DNA of 58,784 nucleotides. Source: Gammaproteobacteria bacterium (GTDB lineage Bacteria; Pseudomonadota; Gammaproteobacteria; Pseudomonadales; Azotimanducaceae). Position numbers and translations under genes: made by a program. Of this stretch, positions 40,540 to 48,469 are shown piece after piece; positions within the stretch are counted from its first letter, which is position 1; every line of letters starts with the position of its first letter. The notes beneath the pieces are model-generated. The model was not told the DNA's origin. It was given only the letters and a program-made list of their open reading frames with translations, and made no database searches. Location: positions 1 through 58,784 of the forward strand of contig JAPOYI010000052.1 in NCBI GenBank assembly GCA_026706665.1, in the 5' to 3' direction.

Positions 40540-42525
40540 ATGGACCTGCGACCTCACATGGAACAACCATCTCCGGAACGGCCGCGGAGCACTTCCCCGG
40601 ACAACGACCACAGCAATGCACGCGCACTCGCAGCGGCGCTTGCGACTGTCCTGACGCTCCTGGCCGCAACGGCAGTCGCCGCGCAAGACTTGGGCGAGGA
40701 GCCGGAGACCTGGGTCATCAATTCCCCCAGCGTCGACATGGTGCAGTTCATCACGCAGGTCTCCCAGATCACCGGCAAGACCTTCGTCATCGATCCGCGC
40801 ATAAAGGGTACGGTCAGTGTCGTATCGCAGGCCGCCCTGGACAGGGACGGTGTCTACGATCTGCTGCTTTCCGTGCTCCGGGTACACAATCTCGGCGCCG
40901 TTGCCGTGGGCGACGGCGATGTCGTGCATGTCGTTCAGAACGTCACCACGGTCAAGCAGTCCGGCGGTGTTGTCGGCGAGGCTCCGGAGGTGCCGAGCCA
41001 GGAAATCGTCACCCAGCTGATCCCGGTGCAGAACGTCCAGGCCGCCGAACTCGTCAAGATACTGCGGCCGATGAGTCCGCAACACGGCCACGTCGGCGCC
41101 GTGGCGGATCGCAACGTCATCATCCTCAGCGACCACGCCAACAACGTGGAGCGTCTCAAGCAGGTCATCCGCGAACTCGACGTGCTGAACGACGACGAGG
41201 TGATCGTGCGTGCGCTGCAGCATGCCTGGGCCAGCTCGGTGGTCGAGATCCTGGAGAAGGTCGCGCCCGAACAGATGGCGAAGGGGGCAGTCGGACCCCA
41301 GTCCATCCGCATCATCGGCAACGAACGCAACAACAGCCTGCTGCTCCGGGGCAAGCCGCAACCGCTGGCGGTGGTGAACGATCTCATCGACAAGCTGGAC
41401 GTGCCTGCCACTGCAATGAGCAACACCCAGGTGATCTACCTGTCCTACGCCGACGCCGAGGCGCTTGCGGACACACTGAATCAACTGGTCGGAGGCAGGG
41501 GCAGCGAAGGCGCCGATTCGCCCATAGAGACGACCATCCAGGCCGATACGGGGCTGAACGCCATCGTCGCCCGGACCAACCCCCGGACGATGAACGAGAT
41601 TCTCAACATCGTCGAACAACTGGACACGCGACGCGCGCAGGTGCTGATAGAGGCCGCGATCGCCGAAATCTCGATATCGGACCTGTTCAGCCTCGGCGCC
41701 GAAACGGCTGCCGCCGACGAGCGCGGGCAGTCCGTGCCGGCGTTCAACGCCACGCTGAACGGCATCATCGGCGCACTCCTCGGTGACAGCGACACGGATA
41801 CCGTCAGCCCCGTGGATGTCCTGTCGCGGGCGGAGTCGCCCACACTCAGTGCCGTCAAACTCGACCGCGACGGCGTCACCTTCGGCGTCGTCCTGAACGC
41901 ACTGTCCACCAATACCGCCGCCGACCTCCTTTCCGCGCCCAGCGTGCTCACGCTGGACAACCAGGAAGCCAGGATCCATGCCGGCCAGGAAGTGCCGTTC
42001 CGCACCGGGTCCTTCACCACCGTCGGAGAGGGCACGACCAACCCCTTCACCACGGTCCAGCGAGAGCCCGTCGGGGTCACGCTGGAGGTCACCCCGCACG
42101 TGCATGAAGGCACCGCCGTGCGGCTCGAGATCAAGCAGAAGGTGTCGAACGTCCTCGACTCCGGGCTAGCCCTGAACGCCGCCGACCTCATTACTCAATC
42201 CCGCGAGATTGAGACGACCGTGCTCGCCGAGGGTGGCGAGACGATCGTCCTCGGCGGATTGATTCAGAACGAGCACCGGGACACCGCGAAGAAAGTCCCG
42301 CTGCTGGGGAATATTCCGCTCGTCGGACGGCTGTTCCGCAGCACATCCCAGTCGCGCAGCAAACGGCACCTGCTGGTGTTCATTCGCCCGACCGTCGTCC
42401 GGACCCGGGAGGACGCAAACCGGGTGACCGCCCGCATGTACGACCACATCTGGGAGGTCCAGATATACTCGCGCTCGCCCACGCCCTCCCCCGACAGCCT
42501 GTTCGAGGGCCAACCCGGGGACTGA
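40540..42525 (+). CDS. gspD: Type II secretion system secretin GspD
   Basis: Outer-membrane secretin. 661 residues. A signal sequence (about 30-48, after a charged N-terminus) precedes N0 (INSPSVDMVQFITQVSQITGKTFVIDPRIKG in part), N1-N3 domains (PVQNVQAAELVKILRPM, ERNNSLLLRG, YLSYADAEALADTLNQL) and the secretin core (LSAPSVLTLDNQEARIHAGQEVPF, LVGRLFRSTSQSRSKRHLLVFIRPTVV). ATG 40558 is an alternative start. gspE onwards does not follow; plsB is next. Confidence 0.95.
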   Translation: MDLRPHMEQPSPERPRSTSPDNDHSNARALAAALATVLTLLAATAVAAQDLGEEPETWVINSPSVDMVQFITQVSQITGKTFVIDPRIKGTVSVVSQAALDRDGVYDLLLSVLRVHNLGAVAVGDGDVVHVVQNVTTVKQSGGVVGEAPEVPSQEIVTQLIPVQNVQAAELVKILRPMSPQHGHVGAVADRNVIILSDHANNVERLKQVIRELDVLNDDEVIVRALQHAWASSVVEILEKVAPEQMAKGAVGPQSIRIIGNERNNSLLLRGKPQPLAVVNDLIDKLDVPATAMSNTQVIYLSYADAEALADTLNQLVGGRGSEGADSPIETTIQADTGLNAIVARTNPRTMNEILNIVEQLDTRRAQVLIEAAIAEISISDLFSLGAETAAADERGQSVPAFNATLNGIIGALLGDSDTDTVSPVDVLSRAESPTLSAVKLDRDGVTFGVVLNALSTNTAADLLSAPSVLTLDNQEARIHAGQEVPFRTGSFTTVGEGTTNPFTTVQREPVGVTLEVTPHVHEGTAVRLEIKQKVSNVLDSGLALNAADLITQSREIETTVLAEGGETIVLGGLIQNEHRDTAKKVPLLGNIPLVGRLFRSTSQSRSKRHLLVFIRPTVVRTREDANRVTARMYDHIWEVQIYSRSPTPSPDSLFEGQPGD

Positions 42526-42534
42526 CGGGACCTC

Positions 42535-44928
42535 ATGCGCAGCGGGAAGGGCGACCGCAGGATCGCGTCAATCGCCAAGCGCATGAACTATGCCGTCGCG
42601 CACGCCGTGGTGCGCTGGCTGATACGTCCGACATCGACCGGCATGTCGGCGACGGACGCGGTCAACGCCGTGTACGTGTTGGCGCACCCTGCCCTCACCG
42701 ACCTGATCGCCCTGGACCTGGTCGCGGAGCGCCTGGGCGCCGCGCGGCCCCTGGATGGCCTGAAGGCGGACGGCATCGACGAGGACCACCGGTTCTTCTT
42801 CCTGAACCGGGGCGGATTCCGGCGCCGGCCTACGCCCGGGCATTCGAGGCGAATGCGCCGGATCGAGCACTGGCTCATCAATCACCCGAGTGCCGAGGCC
42901 ACGCTGATTCCCGTATCGGTGTTCTGGGGGCGGGCCGGCAACAAGGATCGGTCCGTTCTGCGCGCGCTGTTCTCCGACGACTGGTCGGTCACCTCGCGCT
43001 TCCGCCGGTTCATGAGCCTGTTCTTCAACCGCACCGACATCCTGGTGCAGTTCGCCACCCCAATCGCCTGGCACGAGACTATCGACCCGGGCATGGACCC
43101 GGACCGGCTGGTCCGCCGCACGGCGCGCCTCGTGCGCGTCAAGCTCCGCAACCAGCGCACCGCGGCTCTTGGGCCCGACCTGTCGCACCGGGGAAGCCTG
43201 GTCACGCAGATACAGCGAAGTGAAGCCGTTCGGTCGGTCGTAGAGGCATGCGAAGACCCGGCCGCTTCCGCGCGGCTCGCGAGGCGCTATGCGAACGAAA
43301 TGGCTTCAGACCTGTCCTATCCGGGCTTGAGGCTCTTCAACGGATTCCTCACCTGGTTCTGGCACCGCATCTACCACGGTATCGACGTGAGGGGTCTCGA
43401 GCGATTCGCCGACGTGGCCGAGACGCATACCCTGGTGTACGCCCCGAGCCATCGCTCGTATATCGACTTCCTGCTGTTGTCCTACGCGTTGTTCCACGCC
43501 GGGCTGATGCCGCCGCATATCGCGGCCGGCGACAACCTGGACATGCCGGTCATCGGTCCCCTGCTTCGCCGGGGCGGGGCCTTCTTCATACGTCGGCAAT
43601 TCGCCAACGATCCGCTCTATTCAGCGGTGTTCTCGGAGTATCTCCACCAGGTGCTGCGGCGCGGACACCCGGTCGAGTACTTCATCGAAGGCGGTCGTTC
43701 GCGAACCGGGCGCCTGCTCCATCCGCGCACCGGGATGCTGCGTTTGACCGTTCGCAGCCATCGGCGCGGCGTGCTGCGCCCCATCGCCATCGTACCCGTG
43801 CATATCAGCTACGAGAAACTCGTCGAAGCCGGCGCCTACCTGGAGGAACTGCGGGGAGGGCCGAAGCCCAGGGAGTCCGTTCCGAGCGCGGTCCGGAGCC
43901 TGCGGCTCGTGCGCCAGTCGTTCGGCAAGGTCGCCCTCGACTTTGCGGCGCCGATACGGCTGGCCGAGTTCGTGGCCGCTGGCGAGAGACGGGAAGGGGA
44001 GGACGATCTCGTGCGCGGGCTCGCGAGCGAGATACTCACCCGCATCAATGCCGCCGCGGCAGTCAACCCCGTCAACCTCGTGGCGCTCGTGACCCTGTCC
44101 ATGCCTCGCCACGCCATTGACGAGAGGCTGGCAATCGAACAGATCGATTGTCTGCGCGACCTGCTCGCCCTCGACGCGGGCAACCATGAGCACCATGTGA
44201 CGCCGATGCCCGCGAAGGACATCCTTGCCCACGTCGAGTCGCTCGGCATGCTGGGCCGGGACTCCCATGATTTCGGCGACATCCTGGGCCACGACGCCTT
44301 CGCGGCGGCGCGCATGACCTGGTACCGGAACAACGCGCTGCCGGTATTCGCGGTCCCGGCACTGATCGCCTGCCTGCTTGTCAACCGTCGCCGGCGGGTG
44401 CGCGGCGCCGACCTGGCGCGGTATTTCCACACGGTGTATCCCCACATGCGCGCAGAGCTCTTTCTCCGGGCCGCGGGTGACGATCTCGTGCCTCGATGGC
44501 TCTGTCACCTGGCACGGCTGGACCTGGTGACGCGGCACGAAGACGACGTTTTCGCGCCGCCCCCAAGGCACACGCCTCAGCATTTCCGCCTGCGCCTGCT
44601 GGCCAACATCGTCATGCAGACCATCGAACGCTACTACATCGTGATCGCTTTGCTGACCCGCAACGGCAGCATGACGCGCGCCGACCTCGAACAGGAGTGC
44701 GGCGTCGTAGCCCGCCGCATGTCGAGGATCTACGGCATCAACTCGCCGGACTTCTTCGATGCGGGTGTGTTCCAGCGATTCATCGGGGCATTGATCGCGC
44801 GCGGCGCGGCGGTGGAATCGGAAGCCGGTGAGGTTAGCGCCGCGCCGATTCTGCGCGCGGTTGTTCGCGGCGCCCAGGGGGTGATCAGCGACCAGTTTCG
44901 CCAGGCAGTCTCGCGTCCCCGTCAGTAG
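42535..44928 (+). CDS. plsB: Glycerol-3-phosphate acyltransferase PlsB
   Basis: Acylates sn-glycerol-3-phosphate, the entry step of phospholipid synthesis. 797 residues (E. coli 807). Acyltransferase blocks: motif I VYAPSHRSYIDFLLLSY (HX4D), motif II GGAFFIRRQF, motif III FIEGGRSRTGRLLHPRTGML, motif IV IAIVPVHISYEKLVEAGAYL. An N-terminal domain (about 1-280) and a C-terminal helical domain complete the family layout. It starts 9 bp after gspD. Confidence 0.95.
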   Translation: MRSGKGDRRIASIAKRMNYAVAHAVVRWLIRPTSTGMSATDAVNAVYVLAHPALTDLIALDLVAERLGAARPLDGLKADGIDEDHRFFFLNRGGFRRRPTPGHSRRMRRIEHWLINHPSAEATLIPVSVFWGRAGNKDRSVLRALFSDDWSVTSRFRRFMSLFFNRTDILVQFATPIAWHETIDPGMDPDRLVRRTARLVRVKLRNQRTAALGPDLSHRGSLVTQIQRSEAVRSVVEACEDPAASARLARRYANEMASDLSYPGLRLFNGFLTWFWHRIYHGIDVRGLERFADVAETHTLVYAPSHRSYIDFLLLSYALFHAGLMPPHIAAGDNLDMPVIGPLLRRGGAFFIRRQFANDPLYSAVFSEYLHQVLRRGHPVEYFIEGGRSRTGRLLHPRTGMLRLTVRSHRRGVLRPIAIVPVHISYEKLVEAGAYLEELRGGPKPRESVPSAVRSLRLVRQSFGKVALDFAAPIRLAEFVAAGERREGEDDLVRGLASEILTRINAAAAVNPVNLVALVTLSMPRHAIDERLAIEQIDCLRDLLALDAGNHEHHVTPMPAKDILAHVESLGMLGRDSHDFGDILGHDAFAAARMTWYRNNALPVFAVPALIACLLVNRRRRVRGADLARYFHTVYPHMRAELFLRAAGDDLVPRWLCHLARLDLVTRHEDDVFAPPPRHTPQHFRLRLLANIVMQTIERYYIVIALLTRNGSMTRADLEQECGVVARRMSRIYGINSPDFFDAGVFQRFIGALIARGAAVESEAGEVSAAPILRAVVRGAQGVISDQFRQAVSRPRQ

Positions 44929-44936
44929 CCCGATCC

Positions 44937-44961
44937 GCCCCGAAGTCCGCCACTCCGGGGC
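44937..44961. terminator. Bidirectional hairpin between plsB and the dehydrogenase gene
   Basis: GCCCCG (44937-44942) pairs with CGGGGC (44956-44961), loop 13, inside the 41-bp gap between convergent genes. No T-tract. Confidence 0.45.
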
Positions 44962-44969
44962 TTCCGTGC

Positions 44970-46067
44970 CTACGATGCCGGCGATGGCGCCACGCGGTAG
45001 ATCCTGCCCCCGTAGTCGTCCGAGACGAGCAATGTTCCATCCCGGGCCACCAGCACGTCGGCAGGACGCCCGCTGACCGACTCGCCGTCGAGCCAGACAT
45101 CCACAAACGGTTCAGCCTTCGTCGTCCCCGCACGCACAACGCTCACCCGGTAACCCACCTTCGACAACCGGTTCCAGGACCCGTGCTCCGCGATGAAAAG
45201 CGCCCCCTCGTACGCCGCCGGGAACAGGCTGCCGTCGTAGAACGCCATCCCGAGCGCGGCCGAGTGCGCCTGTATCTCGTAGACCGGCGCCACGTAGTCG
45301 GCAGGATCGTGGTCCGCGCCGAACTCCGGGTCCCTGATGTCCGTGCCGTGTACGAAGGGAAAGCCATAGTGTGCCCCCGCCTCCTCCACCACGTTCACCT
45401 CCTCCGGGGGCAGGTCGGGCCCCATCCAGTCGCGGCCGTTGTCGGTGAACCAGAGCTTCCCGGTGTCCGGATGCCAGTCCATGCCGACGCTGTTGCGCAC
45501 GCCGCGCGCAAGGATGGACCAGTCGCCGGTGTCGGGGTGCATGCGGAGAATGGTGGCGAACACCTCTTCTTCCCGGCGGCATGTGTTGCACGGCGCGCCG
45601 ACGGGAACGTACAGGTATCCGTCCGGACCGACCGACAGGTACTTCCAGCCGTGGTGCCGCTCGGTCGGCAGCGAGTCGGTCACGACTTCCGGCTGCGGCT
45701 GATTCCTGAACGTGCGCTCGATGTCGCGATACCGCAGCACGCGGTTGAGCGCCGCCACGTACAGATCGTTGCCTATCAACGCAATTCCGCTCGGCACCTT
45801 GAGGCCCTCCGCGAACGTCACCACTTCCGCCTCCCCGCCAGATGCCAGCGTCACCGCGTACAGGTTCCCGGCCGATCGCGATCCCACCAGCAGCAGGCCG
45901 GACTCGGTTTCCGCCATCTGGCGCGCGTTCGGCACCTGGTCCGTCACCACCGACAGTGAGAAACCCGGCGCGACCCCCTCCTCTGCTGCCGCGGGCCCGG
46001 AAATGACCGCGAGCGCAAGGACCAGCGACCCGGCTACGATCTGGCGCACATCTCGTGGAGAGATCAT
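44970..46067 (-). CDS. PQQ-dependent sugar dehydrogenase-like protein, exported
   Basis: 365 residues: a signal peptide (IVAGSLVLALAVISGPAAA) then a six-bladed beta-propeller of the soluble glucose/sorbosone dehydrogenase family. Typical blocks: GLKVPSGIALIGNDLYVA, RHHGWKYLSVGPDGYLYVPVG, RGVRNSVGMDWHPDTGKLWFTDNGRDWMG, and GALFIAEHGSWNR. Substrate and PQQ use are inferred from the family only; no pqq genes are nearby. A CNTC motif lacks the following His of a heme site. The gene stands alone between convergent plsB and the divergent peptide importer. Confidence 0.82.
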   Translation of the reverse strand: MISPRDVRQIVAGSLVLALAVISGPAAAEEGVAPGFSLSVVTDQVPNARQMAETESGLLLVGSRSAGNLYAVTLASGGEAEVVTFAEGLKVPSGIALIGNDLYVAALNRVLRYRDIERTFRNQPQPEVVTDSLPTERHHGWKYLSVGPDGYLYVPVGAPCNTCRREEEVFATILRMHPDTGDWSILARGVRNSVGMDWHPDTGKLWFTDNGRDWMGPDLPPEEVNVVEEAGAHYGFPFVHGTDIRDPEFGADHDPADYVAPVYEIQAHSAALGMAFYDGSLFPAAYEGALFIAEHGSWNRLSKVGYRVSVVRAGTTKAEPFVDVWLDGESVSGRPADVLVARDGTLLVSDDYGGRIYRVAPSPAS

Positions 46068-46120
46068 GCGCTAAAGCTTGCGGGACTCGACGTGCCGGGG
46101 TCAATGCTCAGGGCACCTCG

Positions 46121-46173
46121 CATGGAACAAACGCCTCCCGGGAGCGCCAGCGACCGGGGTCGGTTGTTGCATG
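46121..46173 (+). repeat. Long imperfect stem-loop upstream of yejB, repeat copy C
   Basis: Outer arms CATGGAACAAAC (46121-46132) and GGTTGTTGCATG (46162-46173) pair at 10 of 12 positions. An inner TCCCGG/CCGGGG helix stacks inside. The core 46135-46164 aligns with repeat copies A and B (21 of 30 with A). It lies about 90 bp before the yejB ATG, probably in its transcribed leader. Confidence 0.55.
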
Positions 46174-46263
46174 GTCGACGAGTTGTGCCAGGGAGCCCTC
46201 TCCTTCCACTCCCAAATGCGGCATGACATGATCCATGCCGCCTGTTCGCCGCCGCCGATCACC

Positions 46264-47310
46264 ATGACCAGCTATTTCGTTCGTCGCTTCCTGCTGATCG
46301 CGCCGACATTTATCGGCGTCACCATCCTGGTGTTCGTGCTGACACGCCTGGTTCCCGGCGGCCCCATCGAACGGATGCTGCAGGAGGCCGCGATGGCCGG
46401 CGGCGACTTCACGAGCGCCACGTCGGGGTTCGACGGCCATGGCGGCAGCACGCTGTCCGACGAGCAGATCGAGGAGCTGAAGGTCTACTACGGCTTCGAC
46501 AAGCCGGTACTCGTCGCCTACGTGGAGTGGCTCGGCAAGGTGCTCGTGCTGGATCTCGGCACGTCCACCCGGTACAACGACCCCGTGTGGGACACGATCA
46601 GGGACCGTTTCCCCATCTCCATCTTCTACGGAGTGGCGACCCTGATCCTGACCTACGGGGTCTGTATTCCGCTAGGGATCGTCAAGGCGATCCGCCACAG
46701 GACCGCCTTCGACAACGTGAGTTCCGCCCTCGTGTTCTTCGGCTACGCCATTCCCAGCTACATCGTCGGCATCGCGCTCCTGACCGCTTTCGCCGCAAAT
46801 CTGGACTGGTTCCCCCTGGGCGGGTTCGTGAGCGACAACTTCGACTCGCTCTCCGCCCCAGGGAAGGCGATTGACGTGCTATGGCATGCCACGCTACCGC
46901 TGCTGGCCTACATGGCCGGGGCCTTTGCGGTCACCACGATGCTGATGAAGAACTCCCTCATGGACAACCTCGCCGCAGACTACGTGCGCACGGCCATTGC
47001 CAAGGGCATGGACTTCAGGCGCGCAGTGTTCGGGCATGCGTTGCGCAACAGCCTGATCCCCATCGCCACGTCGTTCGGCAACATCATCACGCTGTTCCTG
47101 ACGGGGTCCTTCCTGATCGAAAAGATCTTCAACATCGACGGTTTCGGGCTGCTCGCCTTCGAGTCTCTCGTCGAGCGCGACTACCCCGTGGTGATGGGCG
47201 CACTGGTGCTCTCCTCGCTGCTGTTCCTGATCGGCAACATCCTCTCGGATATCTGCGTGGCCCTGGTCGACCCCAGGGTCAAGTTCGGTAGCGGAGAGTC
47301 GGCCCAATGA
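46264..47310 (+). CDS. yejB: Oligopeptide ABC transporter permease, YejB-like
   Basis: 348 residues from ATG 46264 (MTSYFVRRFLLIAPTFIGV). The first helix is followed by a periplasmic loop with LKVYYGFDKPVLVAYVEWLGKVLVLDLGTS. About five more helices follow, with the EAA-type permease motif (YVRTAIAKGMDFRRAVFGHALRNSLIPI in part). FLTGSFLIEKIFNIDGFGLL is typical of DppB/YejB. Upstream in-frame extension to 46078 runs through the repeat/hairpin region and is rejected. It is the first gene of a five-gene importer operon. Confidence 0.92.
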   Translation: MTSYFVRRFLLIAPTFIGVTILVFVLTRLVPGGPIERMLQEAAMAGGDFTSATSGFDGHGGSTLSDEQIEELKVYYGFDKPVLVAYVEWLGKVLVLDLGTSTRYNDPVWDTIRDRFPISIFYGVATLILTYGVCIPLGIVKAIRHRTAFDNVSSALVFFGYAIPSYIVGIALLTAFAANLDWFPLGGFVSDNFDSLSAPGKAIDVLWHATLPLLAYMAGAFAVTTMLMKNSLMDNLAADYVRTAIAKGMDFRRAVFGHALRNSLIPIATSFGNIITLFLTGSFLIEKIFNIDGFGLLAFESLVERDYPVVMGALVLSSLLFLIGNILSDICVALVDPRVKFGSGESAQ

Positions 47311-47340
47311 GCCGCGCCGAACGCGCCGGCCGAAATCCGC

Positions 47341-47410
47341 CGAAAGGCGGAACGCCGACGCTTCCTGACGCGTCGGCCGCCGGGGTAGCTTCCCCGGCCG
47401 AAAGCTCCTG
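47341..47410 (+). repeat. Dispersed repeat, copy B, between yejB and yejE
   Basis: Gapless partner of 31761-31830 (51/70). Three hairpins can form in or beside it: CCGCC-GAAA-GGCGG (47337-47350), CCGACGC/GCGTCGG (around 47355-47376), and GCCGGGG-TAGCTT-CCCCGGC (47378-47397). It lies between the yejB stop and the conserved part of yejE and is open in the yejE frame. Confidence 0.7.
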
Positions 47411-47416
47411 GATGCC

Positions 47417-48458
47417 GATGCTCAATCCGCTGACCATCAAGCAGTTGCAGCGTTTCAGGTCCATCAAGCGCGGCTACTATTCGGCGATCATCCTTGCCGC
47501 CGCGCTGGTCCTGTCGCTGGGCGCCGAACTGGTGGTCAACAGCCGTGCCCTGGTCGTCCACTACCAGGGCGACCTCATCTTCCCGACCTACGGCGACGTG
47601 ATTCCCGGGCGGATGTTCGGCCTCGATTACGACTACGAGACCAACTACCGGGAACTCAAGCGCCTGTTCCGGGAGAGAGATGAGGGCGACTGGGTCTTGA
47701 TGCCGCCGGTGCCCTACGACGCGCTGGAAAACGACCTGACTCCGGGGACCTACCCGCCCGACCCGCCCTCGTTCGCCAACAGCCATTACCTCGGCACCGA
47801 CTCCACCGGGCGCGATGTCCTGGCGCGCCTGGTCTACGGCTTCCGCCTCGCCTTCGGCTTCGCCGCCATCCTGCTGGCATGCAACTACGTCATAGGGATC
47901 ACACTGGGCTGCGCCATGGGGTTCTGGGGCGGGGCCTTCGACCTGCTGTTCCAGCGGCTGATCGAGATACTGAACAACGTGCCGTTCCTCTACGTCATCA
48001 TGATCGTCGCCAGCATCGTCGTGCAGAACTTCTGGACGCTGCTGGCGGTGATGGTGATGTTTGGCTGGACGCAGATGACCTGGTACATGCGCACGTCCAC
48101 GTACAAGGAGAAGTCCCGGGAATACGTCCTCGCCGCGCGGGCCATGGGCGCGTCGAGCCCGCGCATGGTCGCAAGCCACATCCTGCCCAACACGATCTCC
48201 GTGATCGTGACGTTCATCCCGTTCTCCATCGCCGGCGCCATTACCACGTTGACCGCGCTCGATTACCTCGGTTTCGGCCTGCCGCCGCCGACACCGAGTT
48301 GGGGCGAGTTGCTTCAGCAGGGCACGAACCACCTCGAGTCGCCGTGGATCGTCACCTCGGTGGTCGTCGCCATGGTTCTGGTACTGTTGATGGTGACCTA
48401 TGTTGGCGAGGCGATCCGAGAGGCGTTCGACCCGAAGAAGTTCACCTACTACGAATAG
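47417..48458 (+). CDS. yejE: Oligopeptide ABC transporter permease, YejE-like
   Basis: Conserved protein of 346 residues from ATG 47417 (MLNPLTIKQLQRFRSIKRGYYS); ATG 47411 adds two. Features: an N-terminal helix, a long periplasmic domain (YQGDLIFPTYGDVIPG...SHYLGTDSTGRDVLARLVYG), then the permease core with EYVLAARAMGASSPRMVASHILPN and LDYLGFGLPPPTPSWGELL. The frame is open back to ATG 47307, which overlaps the yejB stop. That would add 37 residues encoded by repeat copy B and absent from the family, so I place the start after it; translation from 47307 cannot be excluded. Confidence 0.9.
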
Positions 48459-48469
48459 GAGCACGGCAC

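Noticed and set aside
44970-46067. CNTC in the sugar dehydrogenase as a cytochrome c heme site
   Set aside because: A c-type heme site needs CxxCH; the next residue is Arg.
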